A stretch of 64,000 nt of DNA from an uncultured Lachnospiraceae bacterium (GCA_944376125.1 CALWBQ010000039.1:62001-126000); one strand, 5' to 3'. Positions 35,528 through 44,362 are shown, numbered from the stretch's first letter. Numbers and translations are program-made. The notes: generated from the letters alone by a model not told the origin.

Positions 35528-36985
35528 TTATAACCTATCCTTTAAAACATTCAGCCGCAGAATCTCTGGATCTTCCGGGCCAGTCATCGAACACCCTTTT
35601 TTCTTGGCATACTCAATGTAGTCCAGAATTTCCTTCGTAATCCTCTCACCGGGAGCCAAGATTGGGATTCCCGGCGGGTAACACATGACAAATTCGCTGC
35701 AGACTCTCCCTGCTGTCTCCCGGATCGGCAAGGACTCTTTTTCTGAATAAAAAGCATCCTGCGGGGACACGGCTACCTCCGGATCGATGTACTCCTGCTT
35801 CATCAGTCCCGATTTGTCTCTTCCAAACCGCCGGCGCACTTCAGACAGCGCCGATACCAGGCGCTCAATCTCCCTGGGGCGGTCCCCGATGGAAAGGTAT
35901 GCTAAAATGTTTCCCAGATCACCAAACTCAATCTGGATATCGTACTCGTCTCTCAGAAGATCATAGACCTCTATGCCGGCCAGCCCTACATCCAGGGTAT
36001 TAACCGACAGTTTCGTCACGTCAAAATCATATATGCTGTCGCCGTTAATCAGCTCCCGAGAATACGCGTAATAGCCGCCGATGGCGTTAATCTCCTCTCT
36101 GGCGTAATTTGCCAGTTCTACTACCCTGGCGAAAGCCTCTCTCCCTCTCAGTGCCAGATTTCTTCTGGAAATGTCCAGGCTGGAGAGAAGCAAGTAGGAG
36201 CCGCTGGTTGTCTGAGTCAGGTTAATGATCTGGCGCACGTAGCCAGCCGAAACCGCTGGCCCTGTGAGAAGCAGAGAGCTCTGGGTCAGACTGCCGCCGG
36301 ATTTGTGCATGGAAACCGCAGCCATATCTGCCCCAGCAGCCATAGCAGATACCGGAAGCCCTTCCCCAAAATAAAAATGGGTTCCGTGGGCCTCATCTGC
36401 CAGGCACAGCATCCCCTTCTCGTGGGCCAGCCTGACGATGGAACGGATATCTGAACAGATCCCGTAGTATGTCGGGTTGTTCACCAGGATCGCCTTGGCC
36501 CTGGGATGCTCTTCAATCGCCTTTTTCACAGCCGCCGCGCTCATTCCCAGAGGGATCCCCAGGCGGTCGTCACACTCCGGATTGACGTAGACCGGGATTG
36601 CCCCGCACAAAACCATGGCCCCCATGACGCTGCGGTGGACGTTTCTGGGAAGAATGATCTCGTCCCCCCTCTTTGCCACGGCTAGGATCATGCTCTGAAC
36701 TGCGGAAGTCGTTCCCCCCACCATCAGAAAGGCATGAGCTGCGCCGAAAGCCTGGGCTGCCAGCTCCTCCGCCTCCCGGATCACAGAGATAGGATGGCAT
36801 AGATTGTCCAGAGGCTTCATCGAATTCACATCCATTGCCACACAGGCTTCGCCCAAAAGCCGGGTAAGCTCCGGATTTCCCCTTCCCCTCTTATGCCCCG
36901 GCACATCAAAGGGGACAACCCTCATTTTTTTAAACTCTTCTAACGCCTCATAAATCGGCGCCCGCTCCTGGGACAACGGTTTCAT
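35528..36985 (-). CDS. speA: PLP-dependent arginine/lysine/ornithine decarboxylase (fold III-type, SpeA-like)
   Basis: 485 residues, the compact Orn/Lys/Arg decarboxylase family. VPFDVPGHKRGRGN near the N-terminus, MVGGTTSAVQSMI, LADEAHGTHFYFGEGLP, and PLP Lys in SMHKSGGSLTQSS. Its place beside agmatinase suggests arginine decarboxylation to agmatine. ATG at 36985 is favoured by AAAAGGAG nine bases upstream; the ATG at 37009 also fits the frame but has a weak ribosome site. Follows speD. Confidence 0.9.
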   Translation of the reverse strand: MKPLSQERAPIYEALEEFKKMRVVPFDVPGHKRGRGNPELTRLLGEACVAMDVNSMKPLDNLCHPISVIREAEELAAQAFGAAHAFLMVGGTTSAVQSMILAVAKRGDEIILPRNVHRSVMGAMVLCGAIPVYVNPECDDRLGIPLGMSAAAVKKAIEEHPRAKAILVNNPTYYGICSDIRSIVRLAHEKGMLCLADEAHGTHFYFGEGLPVSAMAAGADMAAVSMHKSGGSLTQSSLLLTGPAVSAGYVRQIINLTQTTSGSYLLLSSLDISRRNLALRGREAFARVVELANYAREEINAIGGYYAYSRELINGDSIYDFDVTKLSVNTLDVGLAGIEVYDLLRDEYDIQIEFGDLGNILAYLSIGDRPREIERLVSALSEVRRRFGRDKSGLMKQEYIDPEVAVSPQDAFYSEKESLPIRETAGRVCSEFVMCYPPGIPILAPGERITKEILDYIEYAKKKGCSMTGPEDPEILRLNVLKDRL

Positions 36986-37016
36986 GCCTCTCATCTCCTT
37001 TTCATTCATCTTTCTT

Positions 37017-37775
37017 TCAATAAATATTGCGCCCGCTGAAAATCTCAATCATCTCCCTTCGGAGGTTATTCGTAATCTCCAGCCGCAGCGTCGGCGGAAG
37101 TTCATAGGCATCAGTCTTAAACAGGTAATTCTGGAGATCGATATCCTTTACCATCATCTTTGTGTGGAACATATTGGCCCCATACACGTTGATGTCCACA
37201 GCATCGTACCTGCGCAGGATTTCGGGAGAAATATAGTCTTGAATTGACGCTACCTTGTGATCCAGAAAGACTTTTTTCCCATCCACATTTCTCGTAAATC
37301 CCCTAACCCGGTAATCAATCGCAATAATATCAGAATCAAAGGAGCCAATCAGATAATCCAGTGTGGAGAGCGGCGTGATCTCTCCGCAGGTAGCCACATC
37401 AATGTCTACGCGGAAGGTAGCCAGGCTGGTCTCCGGATGGTATTCCGGATAAGTGTGGACTGTCACATGACTTTTGTCCAGATGTGCCACGATAGTATCT
37501 CCCGCCGGAATCATGGATCCCTCCGCGATCAGGATGGTTACAGATGCGCCCTGGGGTTCATAATCCTGCATGGCGATATTTAAGACTTTCGCTCCAATCA
37601 TATCGGTCAGAGTTGTCAGGATGTTTTTCAGTCTCTCTGAATTGTACTGGGCATCGATATACGCAATATAATCTCTCTGCTCCCTGGCTGTCTTTGCATA
37701 ACAGACGTCATAGATATTAAAGCTCAAGGCTTTCGTCAGATTATTAAAACCGTAAAGCTGTAATTTTTCTCCCAT
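37017..37775 (-). CDS. speD: S-adenosylmethionine decarboxylase proenzyme (E. coli type)
   Basis: 252 residues, aligned with the long E. coli-type Spe[52 protein letters not shown] (the Ser of KSH becomes the pyruvoyl group), [11 protein letters not shown] and [14 protein letters not shown]. It self-cleaves and supplies decarboxylated AdoMet to speE. The start [12 protein letters not shown] at 37775 matches the E. coli N-terminus; an ATG at 37787 is possible. The frame stays open for 85 codons upstream to 38030, but that part crosses RNA hairpins and a terminator and is not family-like. First gene of the polyamine operon. Confidence 0.92.
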   Translation of the reverse strand: MGEKLQLYGFNNLTKALSFNIYDVCYAKTAREQRDYIAYIDAQYNSERLKNILTTLTDMIGAKVLNIAMQDYEPQGASVTILIAEGSMIPAGDTIVAHLDKSHVTVHTYPEYHPETSLATFRVDIDVATCGEITPLSTLDYLIGSFDSDIIAIDYRVRGFTRNVDGKKVFLDHKVASIQDYISPEILRRYDAVDINVYGANMFHTKMMVKDIDLQNYLFKTDAYELPPTLRLEITNNLRREMIEIFSGRNIY

Positions 37776-37820
37776 AAAGGCGTCCATCCTTTCTCTGCTA
37801 TCCTCTTTTCTCTCCTTCTT

Positions 37821-37961
37821 TGAAAGCGATTGCTCCGCGCCTTCAGCGCTCCCGCAATCTCGGCAATATTCGGATTCCGGCCTTCCGGCCTCCTTCCTCA
37901 TATTCCCTTGCCTGTCCGATGGAGATGCAAAGCAGCATGCAAGCATGCGCTTCGCATCTCC
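37821..37961 (-). other. Hairpin-rich proximal leader of speD
   Basis: Three strong inverted repeats in tandem: GGAGATGC (37921-37928) / GCATCTCC (37954-37961) with further AAGC/GCTT and CATGC/GCATG pairing inside; GGCC-TTCC-GGCC (37879-37890); and GATTGC (37828-37833) / GCAATC (37854-37859) with an inner GCGC/GCGC helix. They lie between the terminator at 37986-38019 and the speD start, so a read-through transcript would carry them. A leader controlling speD is possible; no known riboswitch recognised. Confidence 0.5.
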
Positions 37962-37978
37962 GCCGTCCAGGGCTTTCA

Positions 37979-38372
37979 AAATAAAAAGCAGGCTGCTGCA
38001 AAATGCACACTGCCTGCTTGTAACAATCAAATTATGGACATGGTATCGGAGGGTGTTCCCCTCCCTTATTGGGTTCGGAATATACTATCTGTCCAGAGTC
38101 TATATAGCAAATACTCACTTTTACTACTCTTATTGACCGTTTACAAGTTGACGTACGCATCCGCGCATCGGTTATAAAGTGACCAACTTATAAATTTGAG
38201 CTTCGCTCAATCCTTCCAAGCGTTTCCCGCTTTTCCGGATACATCATAATCAATAATGGCAGCATTGCTGCCCATCGGCAGTTGACCCGGCTGTCCGTAT
38301 GGCCTTAACCCGCTCTGCGGGTGGTCAAAGAAGTTATTTGCATGGACCACTCTGTTAAGTATATTCCATAGC
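37979..38372 (-). ncRNA. Candidate structured noncoding RNA (about 390 nt) upstream of speD
   Basis: Predicted from its own promoter (38379-38407) to a strong terminator (37986-38019). The ends of the body pair: GGAATATACT (38367-38358) with AGTATATTCC (38086-38077), a 10-bp closing helix. Inside are ACCCGC-TCT-GCGGGT (38308-38322) within TTGACC/GGTCAA (38282-38287/38323-38328), GGCAGC-ATT-GCTGCC (38258-38272), TTGAGC-TTC-GCTCAA (38196-38210), and a 10-bp helix 38141-38150/38184-38193. GGAGGG/CCCTCC (38048-38064) follows the closing helix. It lacks features of tmRNA, RNase P RNA or SRP RNA that I can recognise. It may be a known large clostridial class such as the raiA motif, or new. No credible protein is encoded in 37788-38440. 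Confidence 0.65.
37986..38019 (-). terminator. Rho-independent terminator of the speD-upstream RNA
   Basis: On the minus strand, AAGCAGGC (38019-38012) / GCCTGCTT (37993-37986), followed by TTTATTTTG. The loop contains further partial pairing. It separates the structured RNA from the speD leader, so speD needs read-through or a second promoter. Confidence 0.8.
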
Positions 38373-38378
38373 GTAATC

Positions 38379-38407
38379 AGTTTACCTGATTTGACAATTC
38401 TTGTCAA
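38379..38407 (-). promoter_or_regulatory. Promoter of the structured RNA upstream of speD
   Basis: TTGACA (38407-38402), 17-bp spacer, TAAACT (38384-38379), near-consensus sigma-A. Predicted start about 38372, at the edge of the 10-bp closing helix of the RNA. Confidence 0.75.
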
Positions 38408-38440
38408 TAGTTTTTCCCGTTTAGAATCAATGCGGAATCA

Positions 38441-39928
38441 TCACTTAAAAAATCTGGAATCCTCCTCTACAGGAACTGTATCTGATGTTTCCAGATACCA
38501 GTCCAGAAGTCTGTGCTCCAGTTCCATCCTCTGTTCCTGATATCGGCTGTCATAGTACAGGTTTTCGTACTCTTTCGGATCCTTTTTTAAATCATACAGC
38601 TCGTTCTCTCCGCTGGTTCTCCGCACCAGCTTGAAATCCAGCGTCCGTATCATAACCGTGCGGCAGACCGTCTCCGGGTGCTGCTGCTGCATATCCCGCT
38701 TTGCCCCGTAGAAATTATTAGCTATCGGAACCGTTTTGCCGTCATTTCCGCCGAAAAGCGGGCGTCCGGGACGTCCTTCAAAACAGTGGGGTTCCCTGGT
38801 ATCATACCCGCCTTCGCAGAATACCGCCCTGTCCCGGTCCCCATCCGCCCCATTCAGCTGATTTATAAGAGAACGGGCAAAGTGGGTGTGTCTGGCCTGG
38901 ATCCCAGCAGCCTCCAGCACGGTAGCCATAATGTCAAAGAGCTCTGTCTGCTCCCTTACCACATGGCCCTTTTTGCCGCCCGGCATGCGGATAATCAAGG
39001 GAACCCGGATCAGCTCATCATCCATAGCATTGGGCCACTTTTCTACCAGCCGCCTGGTTCCATGCCAATCGCCGTGATCTGAAGAGATAATGACCATGGT
39101 GTCATCCTTCAGCCCCTTCTTTTCTAGCATCCGGTCTAATTCCCCCATCATCCAATCGACATATGAGACGCTCCCCAGATACACTGCATAGATTTTCTCA
39201 AAAATTTCTATGGGCAGTCCATCCAGATCCCGGTACCTGCGGATCCACTCTTCGTAGGACGGCTTTCCAGCCACAGGGTCATCCAGCAGGGAGGCCACCT
39301 CCTCTGGCCGATATTTTTCGTAAAATTCCCGGCAGACAGAATAAGGAGGATGAGGCATGGAGATAGGCAGATACAGGAAGAACGGCGGATCCTCCTTCTT
39401 CTTCCCTTCCAGATAATCCAGGGCTCTGCCGATATCCGGCTCCACAGGGCGCTCTGCCCCTTCCGGCTCTCCTGGCTCCATCAAAAAAGTCTTGTCCCCC
39501 GGCTCCCCAGGTTTGTACACAGGGGTACGGCTCTCGTACCCTCTAAAGGGTCTGGAGGGAAGAGGCTCCTTTCCTGCCCGCTTTAAGTCAATGTCATCGC
39601 ACACCTCATCCAGATATGCCTGGCTGTAAAGATCATTTTTCCCAAACCATTTGACCTCATAGCCTCCCTGCTTTAAATACCGGAGCAGGCTGGGCTCATC
39701 AGGCTTGAGGAGATTCCACAGGGTTCTGTGCCCCCGATTGTGGACATAAGTTCCCGTCATCAGGCTGCAGCGGGAAGGGCTGCACACCGGATTCTGAACA
39801 AAGCAGTTTTCAAACCGGGTTCCCTCTGATGCAATCCGGTCAAACTCAGGTGTCCGGACTGCTGGATTTCCGTAACATCCCAGGGCGGATGCACTCATTT
39901 CATCGGCAAACAGAAAAAGAAAATTCAT
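38441..39928 (-). CDS. Sulfatase (alkaline phosphatase superfamily, Cys-type)
   Basis: 495 residues, no signal peptide, hence cytoplasmic. N-terminal metal motif FLFADEMSASALGCYGN, formylglycine motif C-S-P-S-R in QNPVCSPSRCSLMTG (Cys is the residue oxidised by an anaerobic sulfatase-maturing enzyme, not encoded in this window), ISSDHGDWHGTRRL, and a C-terminal DUF4976-like tail (TLDFKLVRRTSGENELYDLKKDPKEYENL). Hydrolyses sulfate esters of sugars or glycans. Last gene of the pgi-GH3-sulfatase operon, 12 bp after the GH3 gene. Confidence 0.92.
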   Translation of the reverse strand: MNFLFLFADEMSASALGCYGNPAVRTPEFDRIASEGTRFENCFVQNPVCSPSRCSLMTGTYVHNRGHRTLWNLLKPDEPSLLRYLKQGGYEVKWFGKNDLYSQAYLDEVCDDIDLKRAGKEPLPSRPFRGYESRTPVYKPGEPGDKTFLMEPGEPEGAERPVEPDIGRALDYLEGKKKEDPPFFLYLPISMPHPPYSVCREFYEKYRPEEVASLLDDPVAGKPSYEEWIRRYRDLDGLPIEIFEKIYAVYLGSVSYVDWMMGELDRMLEKKGLKDDTMVIISSDHGDWHGTRRLVEKWPNAMDDELIRVPLIIRMPGGKKGHVVREQTELFDIMATVLEAAGIQARHTHFARSLINQLNGADGDRDRAVFCEGGYDTREPHCFEGRPGRPLFGGNDGKTVPIANNFYGAKRDMQQQHPETVCRTVMIRTLDFKLVRRTSGENELYDLKKDPKEYENLYYDSRYQEQRMELEHRLLDWYLETSDTVPVEEDSRFFK

Positions 39929-39940
39929 TGCCTACCTCCT

Positions 39941-42400
39941 TTATCTCACTTCTGTCTGGCAGGTATAAGACCGCCTGCCTAAAAGATTCCGTTTTTCCCC
40001 TGTCAGCTCTATTGTATCTGAAAAGGCGATATCTTTGGAACTGGTTCCGATCATCACATCCAGGCGGCCCGGTTCCACTACAAATTCCATCTCTTCGTTA
40101 TAGTATCCCAGCTGGGCAGTGTCCAGGCGGAAGACGACTGTTTTTTCTTCCCCGGCGCCCAATTTCACCCGCGCAAAACCAGAAAGCTGTTTCACAGGCC
40201 GCGTCACCCACGCGTCTCTAAAATAAGTGTAGATCTGAACCGTCTCATCTCCTTCTCGATCCCCTGTATTCCGCACCTTGCAGGAAACCGTGATCACGCC
40301 ATCTGTGGGAATCTGCTTCTCTGCAATCTCAAATCCAGACAGTTCGAAACTGGTATAGCTCAGCCCATATCCAAAGTAATACAGCGGAAAATTCGTCCCA
40401 TCTACATAGCCGCTCCCCATAATCAGACTGCCTTTCTCACTGTCATATCCGCTTCCGGTACGGTGATTATAGTAGATCGGCACCTGTCCCACACTTGCCG
40501 GAACCGTCACCGGCAGTTTTCCTCCCGGATTCTTTTTACCCAAAATGACTTTGCTCAGAGCCTCCGCCCCTTTTACGCCCGGAAGCCATGCCTGGATGAT
40601 GGCCTGAACATGATCCTTGGCCCATCCAGCAGCGAAAACGCCCGGTCCATAGAGGATCAGGATTATGGGCTTTCCGGCCTTGGCCACCTCCTCTAAAAGC
40701 TGCTGCTGCACTCCGGGGAGATCCAGGTACTGGCGGTCTTTTCCCTCTCCTCCGGTGGTTCCGAACCACCCGCAGTTGCCTCCTAGGGTCATAATCACGA
40801 AGTCGCTGGCCTCCGCGGCTTTCCTCGCCTCCAGGAAGCCCTCTTGCGAATCATCAATGACATTGCACCCTTTGGTGTAAGTCACTGTAGCCCCTGTATC
40901 TTTCACGGCATCCGCCAGAACCTCTGCCAAGGTACGGACATGGTATTCCTTTTCCAGAACCGAATCCATTGTCCCCATTCTGGCCCACTCAGCATCACTG
41001 TAAATCTCGCTGGTAAACGGCGTCTTCTTTTTGCCAGCGCTCTTCTCATTCTTTTTCTGTTCATCCACCACACCGTTAAACGTGATATCCGATACATCCC
41101 GGTCGCTGTTCATGGCCTTGATGATCTCGACGTAAGATGGATAGGTGTAGCCGCTGATGGGCTCTCTCCGGCTGCCGCCGTGGGGTCCGATCACTGCAAT
41201 CTTCTTTCCTGCGGGGGACAGCGGCAGAATATTGTCCTTATTTTCAAGGAGTATGATGGATTCTTCTGTAATCTTTTCTACCAGATTCCACTTCGCCTCA
41301 TTAGACATTCTGCAGACTGCCTGGCTCTCGTCAATGTAGGGATGGTCAAAGAGGCCATAACGGAACTTCGTTGTCAAAACCCGGCGGCATGCCTCATCGA
41401 TCCGCGCTTCATCCAGCTTTCCAGCCTTCACATATTCCGGCAGCTTCCGAAAGCCATTGCCTACAGGGATCTCTGTATCTGTGCCTGCTCTCATAGCCAG
41501 AAATGCCGCTTCTTCGTACGATTTCCCGATTTTCTGAAAATCGTACAGCTTACTGACTGCTGCTCCGTCTGAGGTCAGCATTCCCCGAAATCCCATGGTA
41601 TCTCTCAGAAGGTCTTTGGCTATCTTCTTATTGGCGATCACCGGAATTCCGTCTATATCTGAATACGAGGCCATCATTCCGTCTACATCTGCCTCTTTTA
41701 CCGCTGCCTCGAATGGGGTGGCAAAGACCTCATAGAGTTCCCGGTCGCCGATCCTCTCGGCTGTCATATTGATCCCACCCTGGGTTTCTGCATATCCCAG
41801 GAAATGCTTGGCAATGCAGGCAACTCCATTCTCCTTGTCCTGCTGCATTCCCTGAATATAGCGGATTCCCATTTGGGAGATCAGGTAGGGATCCTCCCCG
41901 AACGTCTCATAAGTCCTGCCCCATCTGGGATCCCGGGAGACATCAATCACCGGGCTCATGACCTGCTTAATCCCTACAGCTTCCGTCTCCTCCTTTATGA
42001 TCCGGGTCATCTCCTCCGCAAGCTCCGGCTCCCAAGTGGAAGCCACGTTAATCATAGCCGGAAACAGCGTCCCTCCTGCCCCCGGATATCCGCAGAGGCT
42101 CTCTGACTGGAAAATAACAGGAATGCCCAGCCTGGTCTCCTCCACAAAAAATCTCTGAATTTCATTGGATATCCGCGCAATACTTGCCGCAGAAAGCAGA
42201 CCTACTGTGGAATACTGGGTGATTCTTCCCAGGCCGGCAGAAAAATGCTCCCGCAGAGCATGTTTGTCAACCTCCCCTCTGCAGATGAAAGAGGCTGGAA
42301 GATCACCGCAGCATTGAGCCACCTTCTCCTCCAAAGTCATTCTGGACAGCAGATCCTCCACCCGCTTTTCAACTGGCTGGCTTTTGTCTTTATAAAGCAT
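39941..42400 (-). CDS. Glycoside hydrolase family 3 protein (beta-glucosidase/xylosidase-like)
   Basis: 819 residues, no signal peptide. GH3 N-terminal barrel (about 1-350) with DPRWGRTYETFGEDPYL, substrate-binding KHFLGY and the nucleophile region GFRGMLTSDGAAV (Asp of SDG). Then the GH3 C-domain (GPHGGSRREPISGYTYP) and an Fn3-like C-terminal domain (GYGLSYTSFELSG, VKQLSGFARVKLGAGEEKTV). Cytoplasmic cleavage of imported beta-glycosides is expected. Lies 15 bp after pgi and 12 bp before the sulfatase, all under one ROK-type operator. Confidence 0.93.
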   Translation of the reverse strand: MLYKDKSQPVEKRVEDLLSRMTLEEKVAQCCGDLPASFICRGEVDKHALREHFSAGLGRITQYSTVGLLSAASIARISNEIQRFFVEETRLGIPVIFQSESLCGYPGAGGTLFPAMINVASTWEPELAEEMTRIIKEETEAVGIKQVMSPVIDVSRDPRWGRTYETFGEDPYLISQMGIRYIQGMQQDKENGVACIAKHFLGYAETQGGINMTAERIGDRELYEVFATPFEAAVKEADVDGMMASYSDIDGIPVIANKKIAKDLLRDTMGFRGMLTSDGAAVSKLYDFQKIGKSYEEAAFLAMRAGTDTEIPVGNGFRKLPEYVKAGKLDEARIDEACRRVLTTKFRYGLFDHPYIDESQAVCRMSNEAKWNLVEKITEESIILLENKDNILPLSPAGKKIAVIGPHGGSRREPISGYTYPSYVEIIKAMNSDRDVSDITFNGVVDEQKKNEKSAGKKKTPFTSEIYSDAEWARMGTMDSVLEKEYHVRTLAEVLADAVKDTGATVTYTKGCNVIDDSQEGFLEARKAAEASDFVIMTLGGNCGWFGTTGGEGKDRQYLDLPGVQQQLLEEVAKAGKPIILILYGPGVFAAGWAKDHVQAIIQAWLPGVKGAEALSKVILGKKNPGGKLPVTVPASVGQVPIYYNHRTGSGYDSEKGSLIMGSGYVDGTNFPLYYFGYGLSYTSFELSGFEIAEKQIPTDGVITVSCKVRNTGDREGDETVQIYTYFRDAWVTRPVKQLSGFARVKLGAGEEKTVVFRLDTAQLGYYNEEMEFVVEPGRLDVMIGTSSKDIAFSDTIELTGEKRNLLGRRSYTCQTEVR

Positions 42401-42415
42401 TCTGAACCCTCCCTC

Positions 42416-43687
42416 TCATTCAATGTTCTCCGGTTTTCCCAGAGCCTTAAACATGTAGCCTTTATACGCCTCCACGCCCGGCTGATCAAAAGGATTCACC
42501 CCGAGCAGCTTCCCAGACAAGAAGCAGGCAAATTCAAAGAAATAAAACAACTGCCCAAAACTGTACTCGTCAATGGCATCCACTGTGATGGTAAAACAGG
42601 GGAGACACTGGCTGTGGGCCATCCGCGTGGCCTCAAATGCCTTCCGGTTGATCTCCCAGAAATCCACTCCATTTAGATAATCAAATCGGTCATCCACCTG
42701 GTCTTTCTCCAGCACATAGGCGGCGTCCTGATTTCTCACTTCCAGAAAAGTCTCCGCCATGACATGGCTTCCATCCTGGACAAACTGCCCCACAGAGTGG
42801 AGATCCTCTGAACACTCCGCCGCCACCGGGTATATGCCCTTTCCATCCTTCCCCTCGCTCTCTGCAAACAGCTGAATCCACCATTTTGCAAAGAAGCGGT
42901 ATCTGGGCTCAAAGAAACTCAGCATTTCCATTTTGATCCCCTCCTGGTACAGGAGATTGCGGATAACAGCGTAGCGGTAAGCTGGATTGTCCATCCCGTC
43001 TGTCTCCCAGAGGAGCTGCCTCATATCCTTTGCCCCCTGTACCACCTTGCGGATATCAATGCCCGCTGCCGCCATGGGAAACAGCCCTACATCAGTGAGC
43101 GCCGAGTAGCGGCCTCCTACCGGTTCTGGGAAAGTCAGAAATGTGTATCCATGTTCTCTGCACAGCTCCTCCAGATGGCTCCCCGGCGTGCCTGTGGCAA
43201 TGATCCTCTCAGCGGCCCCCGAGCCATATTTCTCCTGCAGAAATTTTCTTAGAACCCGAAAAGCAGATCCCGGCTCTAATGTCTCAAAATTTTTGGCAAT
43301 CACATCAATATAGACTGATTTTCCTTCCAGCTCCCTCAGCAAGCGGTTGATCTCATAAGGAGACAGGGTATTTCCTGCATAGTATACCTTACAGCCTGAC
43401 CGCTGGTCCAGAGCTTTGATGACAGAGCGGGCCGCATTGTTAGAGCCTCCTACGCCTACCAGCACAAATGCATCCGCCTTTTCCCGAACCTCCTTTGCCT
43501 TCTCCTCCAGCCTTGCCAGCTGTTCCTGAGATGCCCAGTCCTCCGGATCCAGCCAACCCAGGACATCCCGGTACTCCTCCGGACACGATCTAGCGTAAGA
43601 AAGCAATTGGCTGTGCTCTTTTCCATAGTTTTTCTGTCTGGTTTCCGACACCCGGTTTTGACTGTCCTGATAAGTAAATTCAAACAC
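42416..43687 (-). CDS. pgi: Glucose-6-phosphate isomerase (short form)
   Basis: 423 residues, shorter than E. coli Pgi (549) and in the range of the compact Firmicutes form. SIS fold with VGVGGSNNAARSVIKAL, GTPGSHLEELCREHG, FPEPVGGRYSALTDVGLFP and C-terminal NPFDQPGVEAYKGYMFKALG. GTG start at 43687 with AGGAGG seven bases upstream. Interconverts glucose- and fructose-6-phosphate. First gene of an operon with GH3 and sulfatase genes, with a ROK-type operator over its promoter. Unusual for a housekeeping pgi, so it may be a second, pathway-linked copy. Confidence 0.9.
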   Translation of the reverse strand: MFEFTYQDSQNRVSETRQKNYGKEHSQLLSYARSCPEEYRDVLGWLDPEDWASQEQLARLEEKAKEVREKADAFVLVGVGGSNNAARSVIKALDQRSGCKVYYAGNTLSPYEINRLLRELEGKSVYIDVIAKNFETLEPGSAFRVLRKFLQEKYGSGAAERIIATGTPGSHLEELCREHGYTFLTFPEPVGGRYSALTDVGLFPMAAAGIDIRKVVQGAKDMRQLLWETDGMDNPAYRYAVIRNLLYQEGIKMEMLSFFEPRYRFFAKWWIQLFAESEGKDGKGIYPVAAECSEDLHSVGQFVQDGSHVMAETFLEVRNQDAAYVLEKDQVDDRFDYLNGVDFWEINRKAFEATRMAHSQCLPCFTITVDAIDEYSFGQLFYFFEFACFLSGKLLGVNPFDQPGVEAYKGYMFKALGKPENIE

Positions 43688-43720
43688 GATTGATCCTCCT
43701 TTTCTCCCGCTCTTTTTTAT

Positions 43721-43766
43721 TTATTTAATCTAATTAAATAATATTACATAGGAAAGGATTTGTCAA
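43721..43766 (-). promoter_or_regulatory. Promoter with overlapping ROK-type operator, pgi-GH3-sulfatase operon
   Basis: TTGACA (43766-43761), 17-bp spacer, TATTAT (43743-43738). Inverted repeat TTATTTAAT-CTA-ATTAAATAA at 43721-43741 overlaps the -10 and start. Same architecture as the ROK, histidine kinase and aldolase promoters. Confidence 0.75.
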
Positions 43767-43874
43767 TTCTTCTTTGCCATTTCTCCAGCTTTTCTTTTCC
43801 ATCAATTCATGGTACACTGGTAACAATATAAAATAAGCCGCCGTTATTTGCCGGCGGCAGAATGGAGCTGCTTT

Positions 43875-44285
43875 ATGAAGATTATCGTAATTGACGGCCA
43901 AGGCGGAAAAATAGGCCGGACCGTTATTGACCAGCTAAAAAAACGGTTTCCGGAGCAGGAACTCTTAGCCATCGGCACCAACAGCATCGCTACCTCATCT
44001 ATGTTAAAGGCCGGAGCCTCCCAGGGTGCAACGGGCGAAAATCCGATTTTGGTAGCCAGCAGGGATGCCGATATCATCATCGGTCCCATCGCGATCGTCA
44101 TGGCGGATTCTCTTCTGGGCGAAATCACACCTGCCATGGCCAATGCGGTCTCCGCCAGCAATGCCTACAAGATCCTTATCCCCACAAACCGCTGCAACCA
44201 CTATATCGCCGGCTGCCAGGCTGTGTCGCTCAGCGACGCCATCCAGGCTGTGTGCGATGAGGTAGGGCGGATGTTATCCCTATAA
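43875..44285 (+). CDS. DUF3842 family protein
   Basis: 136 residues, starting MKIIVIDGQGGKIGRTVID, a Rossmann-like GxGGxxG turn. Then AIGTNSIATSSMLKAGASQGATGENPI, DIIIGPIAIVMADSLLGEITPAMANAVSASNAYKILIP and NRCNHYIAG. This is the conserved DUF3842 family of clostridia, of unknown function; the fold suggests nucleotide binding. The start at 43875 has TGGAG upstream. Divergent from pgi, 77 bp before a FeoA-domain gene on the same strand. Confidence 0.85.
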   Translation: MKIIVIDGQGGKIGRTVIDQLKKRFPEQELLAIGTNSIATSSMLKAGASQGATGENPILVASRDADIIIGPIAIVMADSLLGEITPAMANAVSASNAYKILIPTNRCNHYIAGCQAVSLSDAIQAVCDEVGRMLSL

Positions 44286-44362
44286 ATCTTCCTCAGCCCC
44301 CATATGCTTATCCTTGACTAACCCGCCTTTCTGCTTCTATGATAATACTGGGAGGGGATGTT

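Noticed and set aside
37830..38177. Plus-strand open frame of 115 codons opposite the speD leader
   Set aside because: Low-plausibility composition, no ribosome site, and it is antisense to the terminator and hairpins; read as a shadow of structured RNA.
37979..38372. tmRNA, RNase P RNA or SRP RNA as the identity of the speD-upstream RNA
   Set aside because: No tRNA-like ends with GGTTCGA-type T-loop, no RNase P conserved core, no SRP GGAA tetraloop context seen.
38207..38407. Minus-strand open frame of 66 codons upstream of speD
   Set aside because: It coincides with the promoter and helices of the structured RNA, has no ribosome site and resembles no family I know.
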